Assembly: GCA_963513935.1 (NCBI GenBank)
Contig: OY740772.1
Span: 99,157,340-99,221,339, forward strand
Length of the DNA stretch: 64,000 nucleotides
From: Aphrophora alni
Lineage: Eukaryota > Arthropoda > Insecta > Hemiptera > Aphrophoridae
Direction of reading: 5' to 3'
The first letter of the stretch is position 1, and each line of letters begins with the position of its first letter. Shown piece by piece: positions 43,621-56,812 of this stretch. The position numbers were made by a program, and so were the translations under genes. Under the pieces are notes generated by a model, which was given only the letters and a program-made list of their open reading frames with translations, made no database searches and was not told where the DNA came from.

Positions 43621-43995
43621 GCACGTCAACCAATAGGAATGAATCGCTGTTGAAAAAAATCTATTGCGATTCTTATGTCGAATTTGTAAACTATCAAAAT
43701 CGTTACTAGGAAGTCCACAGCTTCGTATAAAACCTTGTAAAATTTTCTGTGGTCACAGTTCCTCCTTTAGCGTTTCCTCTATCAACATTTCCTTGATTCC
43801 TGAATAATGTATTTACCAAATTTCGTCTTGTAGATTTTACATCAGTTTGACGTTTTTGCTTACTTAATGTGACCTGTATTATTTTTTTGGCGTCACTCAT
43901 TTTGACAAATTTGAAGGTTTCGCAATTTTCTTAATTTGTTTCTCTCATTTAGTAGCGAGAAGGGTAACATAAAATAAACCGACCTTTAAGCATAT
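43621..43995. other. Non-coding gap with a short basic open frame
   Basis: A 64-codon minus-strand frame at 43706-43900 is rich in Lys, Arg and Thr (starts MSDAKKIIQVTLSKQKRQ). It could be a further transposon remnant, but no family is recognised. Confidence 0.3.
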
Positions 43996-45020
43996 ATAGG
44001 GTGTTTCAAAATTACAATGCAACAGTTCGGGAGCTGCATATAGACACTTGACCGAAAACGCTTCTTTGCCGAGTTATGATTAGCCAAATATTTCGTCCAC
44101 CAATTTGGTTGTTTTATATGTTTCCTATTGAGTATAAAGGTTCTTTAATTATGCATCTCAAGTAATTTCTGAGAAAAGCTGTGAAAACTTTAAAAATTGA
44201 GTGTAAAATCATCTTTTTTTTATGTTTGGCGTCAAAATAACCTTGTTTAATCGCTAATAAACACCTACTTGCGGAGAATTTATGCAAGCTAGAGAAATTC
44301 AACTTTTTATAAAATCAAAATGTGTCAGAAACCATTTTTTTCTGCCACAACACAATAAAACCAACTAAATTTATTTCTTCTTTTTAAATAAGTGCCTAAT
44401 TTCTTTAACTTGGATTTTTCTCAATTAACTCCATTTACATAAATTTCTCGAATTAAAATTCTCTACAAGTTCTCTACTACAGTTGTATGCTCTTCTTTAC
44501 GCCAAATCTAAAAAGCTGTTTTTCGACTCCAATTTTATGTGATTTACACGTTTTTTTCCTCAAAAATTAGGCCTACTTGAGTTCTGGAACTTATTTTATT
44601 CATTTTTTCAAATTAATAAACATATGGAACCGCCAAAATTGTTGTTTAATTTGGGTCCAATAAGTTTCGTTGGAGAAAAAATCGGTGCCAATTATTTCGC
44701 TAGCCTTAATCAACTGGAATCAGTTTCCAAAGTATTATCGTCCAATTTTCAATCACCCTATATTTTAATTTTTTTTATTTTCAAAAATTTATGTTACATA
44801 TCTAGTCGACCATTTAATTTTTTTTAAATCGATGAAACTCAACGGACTTGATTTAAAAACAATTTAGTTGCTGCTTATACGTGCAAGGAATCAAATAAAT
44901 AAACTAAACTCACAGATTACTTCCAATTTTGACATGTATTTTAATTTCTTAGCTTGTTTTATATTTTATACTTTGTTATTATGTGATTATGTGTGCATTG
45001 ACGCTTTATTTTATGTTTAG
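43996..45020. repeat. CAGGGTG-type element end and AT-rich DNA
   Basis: TATAGGGTGTTTCAAAATTA at 43997 resembles a Tc1/mariner-type terminal repeat. The phrase GACCGAAAACGCTTCTTTGC (44050) recurs near 57128 in diverged form. A matching right end was not identified. No coding sequence is supported. Confidence 0.4.
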
Positions 45021-45023
45021 AAA

Positions 45024-45066
45024 AATCTCCCTGATGACTTTAATGTCGAAACGCGTCACGAGTTAA
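45024..45066 (+). ncRNA. Hammerhead-like motif, shortened stem II
   Basis: CTGATGA (45031-45037), then CTTTAATGTC, GAAACGCGTC (45048-45057). Core boxes, minimal stem III and cleavage C are intact, but stem II can only form by borrowing the GA of the first box. Probably a decayed copy. Confidence 0.4.
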
Positions 45067-45470
45067 GGGCCAAACCGCGAGGAGTGTACGGCGTAAGTAA
45101 ACAAACATTATATTATTTTAATTTTAAGATTACAAAACAAAATTGATAGCGACAAGGTTTACAAAGAAAGGAATACATTTTAAAATAATTTCTAGGATTA
45201 TTCTAATCACAAGGAACGACCGAAACCAAATTATGTACACGATCAAAAAGGACGTAGCGTGTCATTATTTTACTTTTTAGTGCGATAAAAACAAAAATTA
45301 TTTCACCAGCATTTATATAGAGATTGTTTTACTGTTTTTCCAATATGAAACGCATGCATACATGATTAGCTACTGAACTCTTTCTTCTAGATTGGAGTTC
45401 ACAATTCTATATTTCCTCGCGACTATTACTATAAGCGCTAAATATGAGATCATATTACATAACATCTGTA
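45067..45470. other. AT-rich gap
   Basis: No supported feature. Confidence 0.5.
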
Positions 45471-45474
45471 GGAT

Positions 45475-45742
45475 TTTTTCCTTGTTGCGTAAAGGCATAA
45501 AACCTTTCGGTCTTCATCGCCGTATAAAAAAAGAAAATAAGAAGAGAAAATGAAGACCCTTAATCCTGGAATATTCTTAATATCGTCAATGTTGGAAGAG
45601 AAAAAGGATTGGTCGAGAGAGTTTAATTGTTAGTAAAGATAAAAGAGAGGAATCTAACCCAAGATTACTCTGTAGATCCAGCTGAGGTCTTTGGGCTTTT
45701 CACTTCCGTGTCACTACAAGTGACCTCTGAGGGGATTGGTTA
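45475..45742 (+). repeat. R1 dispersed repeat
   Basis: AAAGGCATAAAACCTTTCGG, TGAAGACCCTTAATCCTGGA, GAGGAATCTAACCCAAGATT, GTAGATCCAGCTGAGGTC and AGTGACCTCTGAGGGGA in order. Confidence 0.85.
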
Positions 45743-48700
45743 AGAAAGTAGACAATCCAAAACGTTTCGATTTTCGTAACTGGCTTTTGAATAAAATCTC
45801 TGAAACGATGTACCATGTTTCTGAGCATGTCAATAGTGTCGCACAACACCAGGTATTGTTCCACAGAAACCCTCACCACCTGTATCGTATGGACAATAGT
45901 TTTAGATAATACGATACATACTAAAATAGATAAGCAATCCTCATGGTCAGCCTAGTTCTCGTAACTTCAAGGACAGCCTACCGAATTGCATGCTTTAATT
46001 AACTGCTCCCAAACTAGCGCATTGTGAACTGTATCCACGAAACTACAACTGATTCGCATATTGAAGCTTCACAATATGGCATGCTGAGACTTCTCTAAGT
46101 ATAAATTCAATGGTATCATACTTACCAAGAGCCGTGATTCACATTTTAGTTTCTCTTGGTGCCGCTTCCTTAAAACAACGCTGTCATTCCAACTGTACTG
46201 TTTTCCAGTTACACCAGGCTTATCTCTTCCCATTCCAAAAAAAAACTACTCACCATCTAGATACTGTAGATTTGTTTGCACAGAATCCTTACCGCTGACT
46301 GTTTGGTCCAAATTGAAAAGATTATTTTACAGGTCCTAATTACTTTCGACAAGACAACTATCTACTAGAATTTTTAAATTCCCTTGATCCTCCTGGCTTT
46401 GCCAGCACGTAAACTGTCATTAAAGTTGGAGCTCCAATGAACTTAATTATATTTAATTTTATTGTTCATATTGTATTTTAAAATTATCATTTTCGTAAAA
46501 TCAATGTTTCGCTTATATATTGAAATAATATATATCAAAATACTACGGAATTTATGAAACATTCAGTTGATTGATGCGAGCGAGCGCGTCTCTCGCTTCA
46601 CTGGCTCGCGTTTACGTGGCTTTTACAAAAGAACGAATCATCAGCAGAGATCTGTGGCCTGCACTTTCCTAGGATTAATCTAAATCTTGAAAGATACCTT
46701 TATGAAACAAATCCCCACAGTTTAGACGAAGTATTAACTGTATCGGGTGTCTTAACATGATCACTCGAGAATACAATTCGTTCTGTGCGGGACGTTTTAA
46801 TTTATTTATCTCATTCACAAAATACCACGTGTGCTCGCACGAGTCCAGTTGTTGACTAGTTTTATATTATTCACCCTGTGGTTATTAATAATCTAAAACA
46901 ACTTATAAATAGGATGTAGGGTAGTTGAGTACAACGATGGTGGGCTGATCACGTGATTCCTGGCGTCTCAAGTGATCCCCTTTTGATACATGGAATCGAT
47001 CTTTTTTCTCTTTTTCTTTTGTGTCTTTTTCCTTCTTTCTTTCTGGAAAATACATTTCAAATTAGTCTCATCAAAATTTAGCACGATCATGAAGCTTTGT
47101 AAGAACAACTTCTGTACTTATAACTATTTATTTTAAGCATTGGTAAAATTGAACGTTATGTTACAACTTACTGAACAGACCAAAACTTCAAATTGTAATT
47201 GAATAATGAGAAAATAACTAATTATTAAATAGGATTATAGGAATGGAAATATTTTTAAATAACTAAAAAGAGCATCATTTTGCAGATACAATGTCAATAT
47301 CAAATTACCATCATCTTCAAATAGGGACATATTTAAATTTACCTTTAATAGTTGTTCATTCCCTTCCTCAATTTGTTTCAACTATACTACAAAGACGTGA
47401 TCATTGTTTACACGCGTTAAAGTTAGTTTTTTTTAAAAATTAATTTGTTCTCATACTTCACATCTATTGGAAAACCCAGGCGTTAAAGTCTCATCAATCC
47501 ATCTAATGACGCAGTTAAGAACTAATCACCTTCATTTGATACTACAGTATGTCAGAATGATGAATCGCAACTCTCACGGCAAGAAATATTCGATGCTACC
47601 ATCTAAAACCATTTAATCAATATCGTCTATTCTGTACGATTAAATTAGACGAGGTTAGTCTACAAAATAATTGTATAAAACTATTTACTATCCAGTTTAA
47701 CTTCAGAAATATCCAGGGGTGAAATTTAACAGGGGAAGTTACTTTGTAATAATTTCTAGAAAGAAAAAACAGGGAAACAATTTCGACGCTCTAATGGTTA
47801 TCATTGTTATAAACAATAGAATGGTTTATATTACTATATTGATTTTGTATTTTGTTTATATATTATAGCGTAAAAAAACGACGAAAAGTCTTTTTATAGA
47901 TGATTTACAAAAATAATTATTAAATGTTAACTCTTTTCATCCCCCCACCGTAATATTAGGCCCCTAATAGCCATTTAAAATAAAAGTACAAAACTGTAGG
48001 AGAGGTAATCAAAAAGTTGTAAAAAAATCTGAAAATTTTAGGAAGGTGTAACATTAAAATACTAATGTATGATGACTTTATGCAGATTTTCCGAAAACCC
48101 TTATAAACATAGCCAAAACTTGACTAGTGGAAATTAGGCGTAACATGAAAAACGTTTTAATAAAAATGTTGACATATTCATCTACGTATTCATGACTTAA
48201 GAATTTTTTTTATCTTTTCAAAACTTTATTTTCCGAGCAATGAAAATCATACTTTTATGCATGCAAAAGATGATTAACAATGGATCCCAAAAAAAACTTT
48301 CCGCTCAGGTCAATTTTTCATAACTTAGTTAGATTTTTATTTCATTTACTCCATGGCATTTCCCAAATAATTTCCTAATTCGACTGAACTACTGTATGTA
48401 AAAAAAATTTCTCTCTTTTACAATAATCTTCTTGAAAAAGGAGACATAATTCCTATTGACTAAAACAGTGCTGGAATTCAATTGTCATCATCTTCAACTG
48501 ATCCATGACAGTCTTTTGTATACATTTTCAAAATGGCGACCCGAAGTTGGTTTTTCAGTTATGGACTAAAATCAGGAGATTAGGGAGCAGCGATGAAATT
48601 ACTGTGCGACAAGGAGCGTTATCGGATGAACGATTCAAGAATAAAAACCTCTGCCCGAACACGAAAGTACTTTTCCTGTGTCTCGCCAGAATATTATTTA

Positions 48701-49390
48701 ATTGACTTAGGGACACATTCTTTAAGCAGAATATATCTTAGTGATACCACGAAAATTGAACCAACCCTTACTACACATGCGACATACATTGCTTACGTAC
48801 ATGTAAGAATGTAAATCCAACAAACCAATCTATTGTGTTGTAACTGTCTGAATACATTTGATTCCCTGGTCCTCCGGGCCGGTCGATAACTTCCTTTAGC
48901 ACTGCGGAATAACCGCAGAGATATTGATCCTGGGGTAATTCTCAGTTCAATAGCTTTGCAGAAACCACCTAAACTTTGTCTTAAAAGTTAGTGAAGGGGG
49001 GAGAAGAGAGGCGGCCGATTACAATCGTCTGATATTAAACTAACTTCACTTTATATTGTTCTAATCATAGGGTGATTATGAAGATATATTTTATTGGCGA
49101 TTGTACTTGTATACAGCAAACTAATATATACACAATACTGATTTAACGGTACAAAAACATTGCACAAACTTTCTCACGCCCCCATTTCCAAAACCAAATA
49201 AATACTAAGCACAATTTTTTGTTACTAAAAAATATCAGTTCACTACTTGTCAGTCAGAAAGTAAATATGCATAATGGGTGAGGGTGCTTTGAAAACATAT
49301 TTTTATATTTAAATACCGCCTAAAGTTGATTCAGTTTTGTCTGACGAGTCTCCAGCGTCAATTTGATTGAAATCAAGCTTTTAGGGTAAC
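45743..49390. other. Long stretch without a supported gene
   Basis: Mixed composition. Blocks at about 45800-46330, 46560-46830 and 48840-49010 are GC-richer but show no open frame or splice structure I recognise. Frames at 46110-46298, 48505-48705 and 48593-48814 are treated as chance. Confidence 0.45.
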
Positions 49391-51400
49391 ATAGGTGGAA
49401 AACGTTCATTTTTCTTTCACGCGTGTGTCCGTCCATCTACACAGACAAGACGATAAATCGTATATATTTCAAACTTTGCATTTATATTCTTTGTGTTGTT
49501 CCACATGGAAAAATATAGCGGTAACCAAAAAATTACCTTAGGAGAGTTAAGTAACAAAAATTAATGAGGTTTTGTTTTTAAAATAATATATGTGTGGGGT
49601 ATATCAAATAAAAAATGTATTCTGTTTACAAATGTATGTTTATTTTATGAAAAAATTAATCCAAATTCAAAATGTCGGGCATCATATCCTCCCCTCCACC
49701 CTCCCCAACTAGAACACAACACGACGTCACCTACAAATTTAAAAAAAGTTGATTTGAAATTAAATTGTAACGCGAAATCATATACTGATAGTTTTTGTAA
49801 GACGAACACAACTTAATAGCACGTGAGTTTTAAAACTAGTTTTTGTGAGATGTCAGACAAACAAATCAATAGCCATTAAAAGATGGATTGGATATCCATT
49901 GATTTCTCTTTTATTAGGATCCGTAGGTAAATACAAAGCCCCTATGTGTCTGTGTACAGTTTAAATTTCCTGACTTCGACTTTATAAATAAGTCTTATTT
50001 TGGCACACGCTTGACCATTTTTTGACAATTATTCCGAAATAGTAATATTTTGTTTGCATTTTTAATAGTTCACATTTTGGCCATAAGATAAAAAACTCAA
50101 AAATCGACTTTAATGATGTTGATCAAATCTTCCTCAACTGTATCCCGGAGGACCCAAACAACACTTATTGGTCGTCATATTTACAAAAAAAATAAAAAAT
50201 GGCGTTTCATGGGTTATTGATAACAAACGAAAAATTTAATTGATTAATAAACATTGTGCTGTAATTTTTCAAAATTGGTTCTACTGATTCTGTCCAAATT
50301 TTAGTGAAATGTGAAAATCCAAATCCGTGAGGTAAATGGCAAAAACAAAATAAATGAGAATATGGTTTATCAATAATTGGCAAAAACTGTCGTCGTTTTA
50401 GTGAAATATGATTTACGTCGAAGACGCTTTTATGGCACAAGCGAATTTTTAAATATCCTGCATTACAATCGATGAATTTAGGTGCCCACCCGATTATCCA
50501 GACATCCCTTAACTGCGGTGGATATTTACACAGAGTAACTCTTCCTTCAATTGTTAAATAATTATCTATCTAAGGGGTTGATTGCGTCGACAGAAGCAAT
50601 TTACTGTGAGAGAAGAAGGATGAGGCCGATTCATTGAACGCACATTCCTCAACACCGAAAGAAACGAATTAATTTTAAGTCTGTTGCAAGTATCAGGATG
50701 ACAATGTAAAAACTGATGTAATCTAAACATCCAAACAGTCATTTGTAGAATAAACAGTCCAAGTAATGTTCTCCAAAACCAAATAAAAACCAACCTAAAC
50801 AACTCGTCACCAAAAGAGTCAATTCGATAGTTATAAGTTAAAAAATGAAATTAAACCACGGACACAGTGTTTAAAAAATGTTCTTATATTTAAATAGGAC
50901 CTAAACTCTCATCGCTTGTGCTATTAACACGTCTTTTATATGATTAATCTTCACAATTGACTAAAGTTTAATCAAAATCTGTAAAATCAATTTTAAGAAA
51001 TTACGTATTTTATAACAGTCCAGATTTTTTTGTTTATTATCATTAACTTAGGATCCGGGATTTTGGAGAGGTGGAGAAATATGCGTTTCATTTGGGTCTT
51101 AGAGGTCACACTTTAGCAAAATTTGATCAAAACCGTTAGAACCGATTTTGAGATGATCGTAATTTTGTATTTTTTTATTACAACGATCCCCCAAATGTTT
51201 AATTCCGAGATATGGTCAAAGCACCTTGACACACAACAGACCATTATTCCCCAAACCACTTTTTTTTACTCGGGGGCATCTCAAGACGGAGATATCTGTG
51301 AAATCTATTTTACGACCAATCGCGTTAAGATGCTACACACAGTATATGTGAGAATGTTCTGATACGTCGAAACGCTAACATAATTAGACGCGAATGTTTT
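49391..51400. repeat. Family B pieces, several orientations
   Basis: Recurring phrases include GGTTCTACTGATTCTGTCC, TTTTAGTGAAATGTGAAAAT, TTTGATCAAAACCGTTAGAA and CCGATTTTGAGATGATCGTA. Pieces are clearest at 50030-50420 and 50870-51400. Open frames here follow the repeat and are not called. Confidence 0.5.
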
Positions 51401-51940
51401 TTCTGGGTCTGTTGATCTGTGGTCGACCAATTTGTGCGGTAAATATTTGTTCCACCACCCACGACGTCTACACAATTCTTGATAACCTCCAAATGTAAGA
51501 TAATGTAATATTATAAGAAAACCACTACATTAACTGTGTAAAGGCCGTGACGTTTTCGTTTGTCAACTGCGTTAAAAGTAAAAATAAAGCATTTCAATAC
51601 TAGACAATAAATCTTTAAAATATAGTTAAGGCGTCTGAAATAAAATATAAATATTACGCACTTTCTTATTAGAAAAAAAACACGCTTTCCATGAATTTAG
51701 TACAAATTTGGATCCCTCAGTTGGTCTAGTAGTTGTGTTCTCGCTTTACGAATGAGACGTTCCCAGTGTTAACCCTGCACTGTGGAAACAATTAGTAGTG
51801 AACTCTGGCTGAACAACGGCAACGGGTGGTTGATGTACTAACCACGGAGTGACAGTTTGTGTGTATGTGTACAAATTACTATTTAGGAATAATTTGGGAA
51901 AAAAACTAACCTTGGCCGACAAAAAGCTCAATTTTATTTT
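51401..51940. other. Non-coding gap
   Basis: No supported gene; ordinary AT-rich sequence. Confidence 0.45.
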
Positions 51941-51944
51941 TTTA

Positions 51945-52190
51945 TCTTGTTTAAAGATGAAAAACTTTCCGATCATCATCATTTTTTAGAAAATAGAAAG
52001 AAAAAATCATAAAATAAAGACTCCTAGCCCCTCTAATAGCGTCAGGTTCGGAAAAGAATAAGAGACACTTGATAGTATAGATGAAAGAAAGGAATCTAAC
52101 CCAAGACTGCGTGCAAAAAAGTGTAGATCCAGCATGTCCTTTCGGGATTGCCTAACCCGTAATTACTACAGTAAGTTCCTAAGGCTTGAT
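51945..52190 (+). repeat. R1 dispersed repeat
   Basis: AAAGATGAAAAACTTTCCGA, TCTAATAGCGTCAGGTTCGG, GGAATCTAACCCAAGACTGC, GTGTAGATCCAGCATGTCC and GGGATTGCCTAACCCGTA. Confidence 0.85.
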
Positions 52191-53232
52191 AGACGCTGAG
52201 GATGTGTTTATGGTACAAGCGAGGTAGGTTTTGGCATATTTACAGACGGTCTCCATGGTTAATTTTCATTTTTTGACTGGAACTACTGAACTGATATTTT
52301 CTGGGATAAATAATTAATGTTTATTTCTATTAGAAAGTTTGTGCAATGTTTTTAAACAGTCTGTTTATTGTTTCACTTTATACATTTGTTGACAATATTT
52401 TACACGTTTCCTGACGCAGCAGTTGGCAATCACTGTTAATCACTTTTAAAAATAGCTGAGATGAATCGGTAGCAATCACTACCTTCCCCAGTACTGTAAA
52501 ATCACCATTAATGAAAATCTTGTTAAACAATCCGTTTGCAAACCCCCTCCTCTTGTCCTCTTGCAGCTTTTAAACTTATTGATCACACAGATCCCGCCGA
52601 GGCCTACTCTGCACCCTCCCACTTCCTCCATGTCATAAAACCCCCATCTTGTATTTAGGATTTATCTGTTACAATGTATTTAACCCCCCCCCTCTCTCTC
52701 TCTCTTTCTCTCTCCATCTCCTGTGGTACAGGTGTCCCGTTTGGTAATTAGCGTACAGATTCTGGTTATGAAGAGTTGAGTGAAAGTATAGAATATATTT
52801 TGTATCTAGGTTTATAGTTATCGTAGAAAGATATTTAACCCGACGATCGTACAGAGTGCGTCTAAAATATAAAAAATTTAATTAATTAATTTTTTTTAAA
52901 TGAAATGTCAAGTTTTTTACATTTTGAATAGTTTTTATTACATCGGTTGTTTTAATAAAAAACATATTTAAAATATTTTCATTACCACATCAGACAAGGA
53001 GACTTAATTCAGTCCAAATAAGTATTTGATTCTGCGGATGTCCGAGTGAGAAAGTCCGTGCAAGTTTTTACATCACTTATTGTATACATGCTTGGATAAT
53101 ATTTGTACCGTGTCTAAAAAACATGCGAATTTGATAACGAATGAAATTTTTCAAAATTTTAAATATACAAATTGCATAATAAATCAAAAATGATTAATAA
53201 AACTTAAAAGGGACACATAGTTGTTGCTCTTA
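52191..53232. other. Gap with a C/CT tract
   Basis: A pyrimidine tract (C run then CT repeats) spans about 52685-52720. The preceding 52540-52650 is GC-richer. No gene supported. Confidence 0.5.
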
Positions 53233-53234
53233 TC

Positions 53235-53462
53235 TTCAAACCCTCCGGGGGGGCTCAAGTGAGTATATGCGTGGCAGTCCCGAGGAACTTTTTTAAACTT
53301 TCCTATCAGGTCTCTCTTGACCAACTTTTGTTCTTTTTTGAGCCTGACGTATTAGAGAATCGAGAGCAAGTAGTCTTTATTTTATTTTCATTTCTTCATT
53401 TTTTAAATTTTTTATAAGACGTTGATGAATGATGTTTTTCGTCTTTTGACAAAAGAAATAAA
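53235..53462 (-). repeat. R1 dispersed repeat
   Basis: GGGGGGGCTCAAGTGAGTAT, GCAGTCCCGAGGAAC, CTTTCCTATCAGGTCTCTCT and TTGACCAACTTTTGTTCTTT in order. Confidence 0.8.
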
Positions 53463-53900
53463 TTATCTCCGTAATTATTGAAGTAACCTGTTTATAAGTT
53501 TAACATTGTTCTTATGGGCATTGAATCCTGATTGTTCTTAAATACAATATAAACATATAACCCTATATCCATAACATACGTTCATCCATTGGCAACTGCT
53601 TTAGACAAAAAAAAACCTCCCCTACTGGTAATTTCATCATTTTTGTAAGCAGTGTAATAAATATTTTTCTTTCGTGCTTAAATTTCTCTCCTAGAGATAA
53701 ATTTTCCCCGAGTAAAAATAAATAGGAAAATCCTTCTTTTAAAAGTCGAGAAACAATAGCCTTAGGGCTTTCAAAGCATCCGATTAAAATTGAAGTTGGT
53801 AAAAAGAGAGACGGGATATTTCTCAACCTTCTTCAATTGTGAAGAATAGAGAGAAAGAAAATTACAACTTGGAACAAAGTTAGGTCCTGTTTTATTCTTT
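53463..53900. other. Non-coding gap
   Basis: An 87-codon minus-strand frame at 53563-53826 has no recognised pattern. Confidence 0.4.
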
Positions 53901-53904
53901 TCTT

Positions 53905-53992
53905 TCTTTGTTATTTAAAGGCGAAAAATCTCTCTTGTTATCGCCTTACACAAAAAAGAGAACAAAAATAAAGGCCCATAGACATCGAATAT
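53905..53992 (+). repeat. R1 5'-end fragment
   Basis: TTATTTAAAGGCGAAAAATC, TCTCTTGTTATCGCCTTACA and AAATAAAGGCCCATAGACAT. Confidence 0.7.
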
Positions 53993-54046
53993 AGATGTTT
54001 GATAACCGTTAGATGTTAGTATAGGCACTTTAAGTTTCCAACATTT

Positions 54047-54377
54047 TTTGAAGCATTTTCAGGGGGCGATTTTCCATTCTTCCTATTGTTGAATCAAGAT
54101 AATAATAATGTAAGTAGGCATAGTCTAGGATGTGTAAATACTTATGTAGGTTTACAAATAATTTGTGCAACAAATAAAAACTTAGTAGAATCTAATGTAA
54201 TCTAATTATGGTAGTAGTGTAGAATATGTTAAGTAAGGAATTAAATAGCCTTTAAAATTGTTGGTTTTATTTGTAGTACTACATTAGTAAAACACATCCT
54301 ATACTACGCCTGCTTATATTTTTATCTTGATTCAACAATGCGAAGTATAGAAAATCGCCCCCTGAAAATACTTCAAA
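54047..54377. mobile_element. Inverted-repeat element, about 90-bp arms
   Basis: Left arm 54047-54136 contains TTTTCAGGGGGCGATTTTCC, TTGTTGAATCAAGATAA and TAGGATGTGT. The right arm 54292-54377 carries their complements. The spacer is about 155 bp. Coding capacity is absent and no target duplication was resolved. Confidence 0.75.
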
Positions 54378-55770
54378 CGTCAATTGTTTGAAATTTTAAG
54401 CGGCTATTCCTAAACGACGAGGTTTATCAAACAATAACCAAGAATAAAAGAAGTCTTAGAATTTTGAATAGAATCATAAAAACACCATAGAAAGTAGGGG
54501 TTCTCATAGAAATTAAAAGGTTGGCAAATATATTGGGAAATGTTTGCCATTTTTCATAGTTTGCAAAAACAGATTTTTAAGTTATATGTAAAAGTAAAGG
54601 TTACCCATTTAATAGTTATTTGTGCAACTAGTGAGCAAAGTGGCACTTTTTTAAACGAGAGAAAAATGTTGACGCACGAGACTTGCCGAGTCTACAGTTG
54701 TTATTTTGTGGCAAATAAAAAACATACTTCAGCAGTAACACAATTTAATAAAACATTAATTTAATACAATCGTGTTCAACCTCACGTCAAAACTGACGTT
54801 ATTTATGAAATTACAAAAAAAACTTAGGTGTATTGTTGAGGAAACGGGATTGCCAACTTCAAAACTCGGCAAACGAAAAATACTCTCCGTGTACATACAC
54901 TGTCAATTATCTTTATGAATAATTACTTCCTTTTTCAACTTTAAAACGTTGTTTTGTTGTTTATTTATGTTATTTTACATGTAAGAATAATTAATCTAAC
55001 ATACATACGGGACATTTCCTGTATATTATAAATCAATTCAAATAAACTTAACCTAAATTTCGTTTTGTTCGGTTGCCGTTCGGAGTGGGCAAAGTGAAAC
55101 TGTTGAGAAATCAGCTGTTTTGCAAACGAATTTAAATGAACAAAATGCCACTTTGTTAACAACTGTAGGCAAAATTAATTGTTCATGAGATTACAATATA
55201 CCAATAATGTCAACGATAAGAAGCGTAAGAACTGAAAGCTCTTTGAAAGTAATTTTTACAAGTTTTTAGTCCTCTTATAAACTTAATAGTTTTATTTTGC
55301 AGGACAAACACTTATGTCTATCCTGAACTGATGAATTTTCCCAAAGAAGAATTCCATAGATGAGGATACACCAGCTCATAATAAAGTTGTTAAATGAATT
55401 GAAATATTCAATTAAATTTTAATTTCGTTTTTTCGTAGGGTTATAAAATTTTAAAATAAAATAATTATTTACACAACACGGTTATGTTCTCTGGGATTTC
55501 CTCTAAAACTTGATACAACTTTCATGTAACTTGTGTGAGTCAGATTAGATTTGTTACATCAAATTATTGTATAGTTAGGCCTATAATTTCTTGTTGATTA
55601 TTTTAATTAGTTGTTAGTATTAATAATAATAATCTAATCTGTCGACCAACTATTTTAATTACCAACCATTTCCTTTCTTTATTTTAATCGTAATCAACAT
55701 TAATGGTTATCGTTTGATTAAATATAATCGTAAACGTTAAAAAAAGAAAAAATCCTTCGTATAAATACGG
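54378..55770. other. Non-coding gap
   Basis: AT-rich; no supported gene or repeat. Confidence 0.5.
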
Positions 55771-55847
55771 TACCGGGTCTTTCAAACGTAACTGACAATT
55801 TATCTATACTATTTACAAAAAGTGAGGTGTGATGTCGTAACAAAATG

Positions 55848-56812
55848 GTACCCTGCACAGCTTGTGAGGCATCAGCCAAATTATCGAGATTGATTGCCGC
55901 GAATACCGGTCAATTGCGGACACATCATTAAAGCGGTCAATTGCGGACACTAGGGATTACTGCTACCTGACAAGGGTTTGACAGGTCTCTGCAAATATTT
56001 CAATACTGGAAATACTATGATTTTTCTATAGTCCAAAATTTCATTTTATGGAATTTAAACTCGAAAATATACAAAAAGTATACTTCTATATACATAAATA
56101 TACAAAAATATACATATCTTTGACTTGCAAGACCTGTCTATGTTGCCAAAAACTCGGTCGATTTCCTATAATTCTTCTATCTTCCAAAACTCATCTAATT
56201 TCCTTATAACTGGAATTTAAACTCCAAAAGTGGTGACGTCATGGCTCGTTTCCCGCTTACCAGCTCCTTCGCGCTAGAATAACAACGTTTAACAAATGTA
56301 ATCTCATTACAAATCTCTATTACATTATACTCTTTAGAAACCATGTGTTTCGTTCTTACAATCAATTGATAGTCAAAACGCTGCTTTGAACGGGAATTCT
56401 GTTTGTACCTGTTGTACCTGTAAAACCCTTGTCAGGTAGCAGTAGTCCCTGTTGTCCGCAATTGCCCGCTTTAATGATGTGTCCGCAATTGTCCGTGTCC
56501 GCAATTAACCGGACACCGATTGCCGCTACTTCTTGAACAATTGATGCCTTTAGTTCTTGAATGGTTTGTTGGTTTTAAATGAAAAACTCTGTCCTTCAGA
56601 TAGCTCCAGACCCAGAAATCCGAAGGTTTCAAGTATGGAGATCTTTGAGTCCAAAACTCCGCACACTGTGTCCAAAATGTTGTATTAAAACCGTTATGGT
56701 CTCTGATTGTAAGTGTGGAGGTGCTCCGTCATGTATGAACGTTATGTTCTCAAGGTCATAAGCTTGCAATTCTGGTATCACATTATTACAGAGCTTATCT
56801 AAGTAGCGTTTT
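55848..56812 (-). pseudogene. Tc1/mariner-type transposase C-terminal half, frameshifted and interrupted
   Basis: Reading minus from 56812: RYLDKLCNNVIPELQAYDLE, then ITFIHDGAPPHLQ (the catalytic second-Asp motif, usually QQDGAPPH). After a frameshift comes RSPYLKPSDFWVW and YLKDRVF (usually PRSPDLTPCDFFLWGYLKD), where the Asp of SPDL is Tyr. Then, beyond another shift, QELKASIVQEVAAI, which stops at the insertion and resumes at 55900 with NLDNLAD. The protein would catalyse cut-and-paste transposition. Frameshifts, the Tyr change, a missing N-terminal half and the 617-bp insert make it non-functional. Confidence 0.8.
55901..56517. mobile_element. 617-bp inverted-repeat transposon nested in the transposase pseudogene
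   Basis: Flanked by GATTGCCGC at 55892-55900 and 56518-56526, a 9-bp target duplication that restores the pseudogene sequence when one copy is removed. Ends CCGGTCAATTGCGGACACAT (left) and, in reverse, CCGGTTAATTGCGGACACGG, with the CAATTGCGGACA box repeated two or three times in each end. Terminal repeats extend into ACTGCTACCTGACAAGGGTT. No coding capacity. The 8-9-bp duplication suggests a hAT- or Mutator-type transposase supplied elsewhere. Confidence 0.85.
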
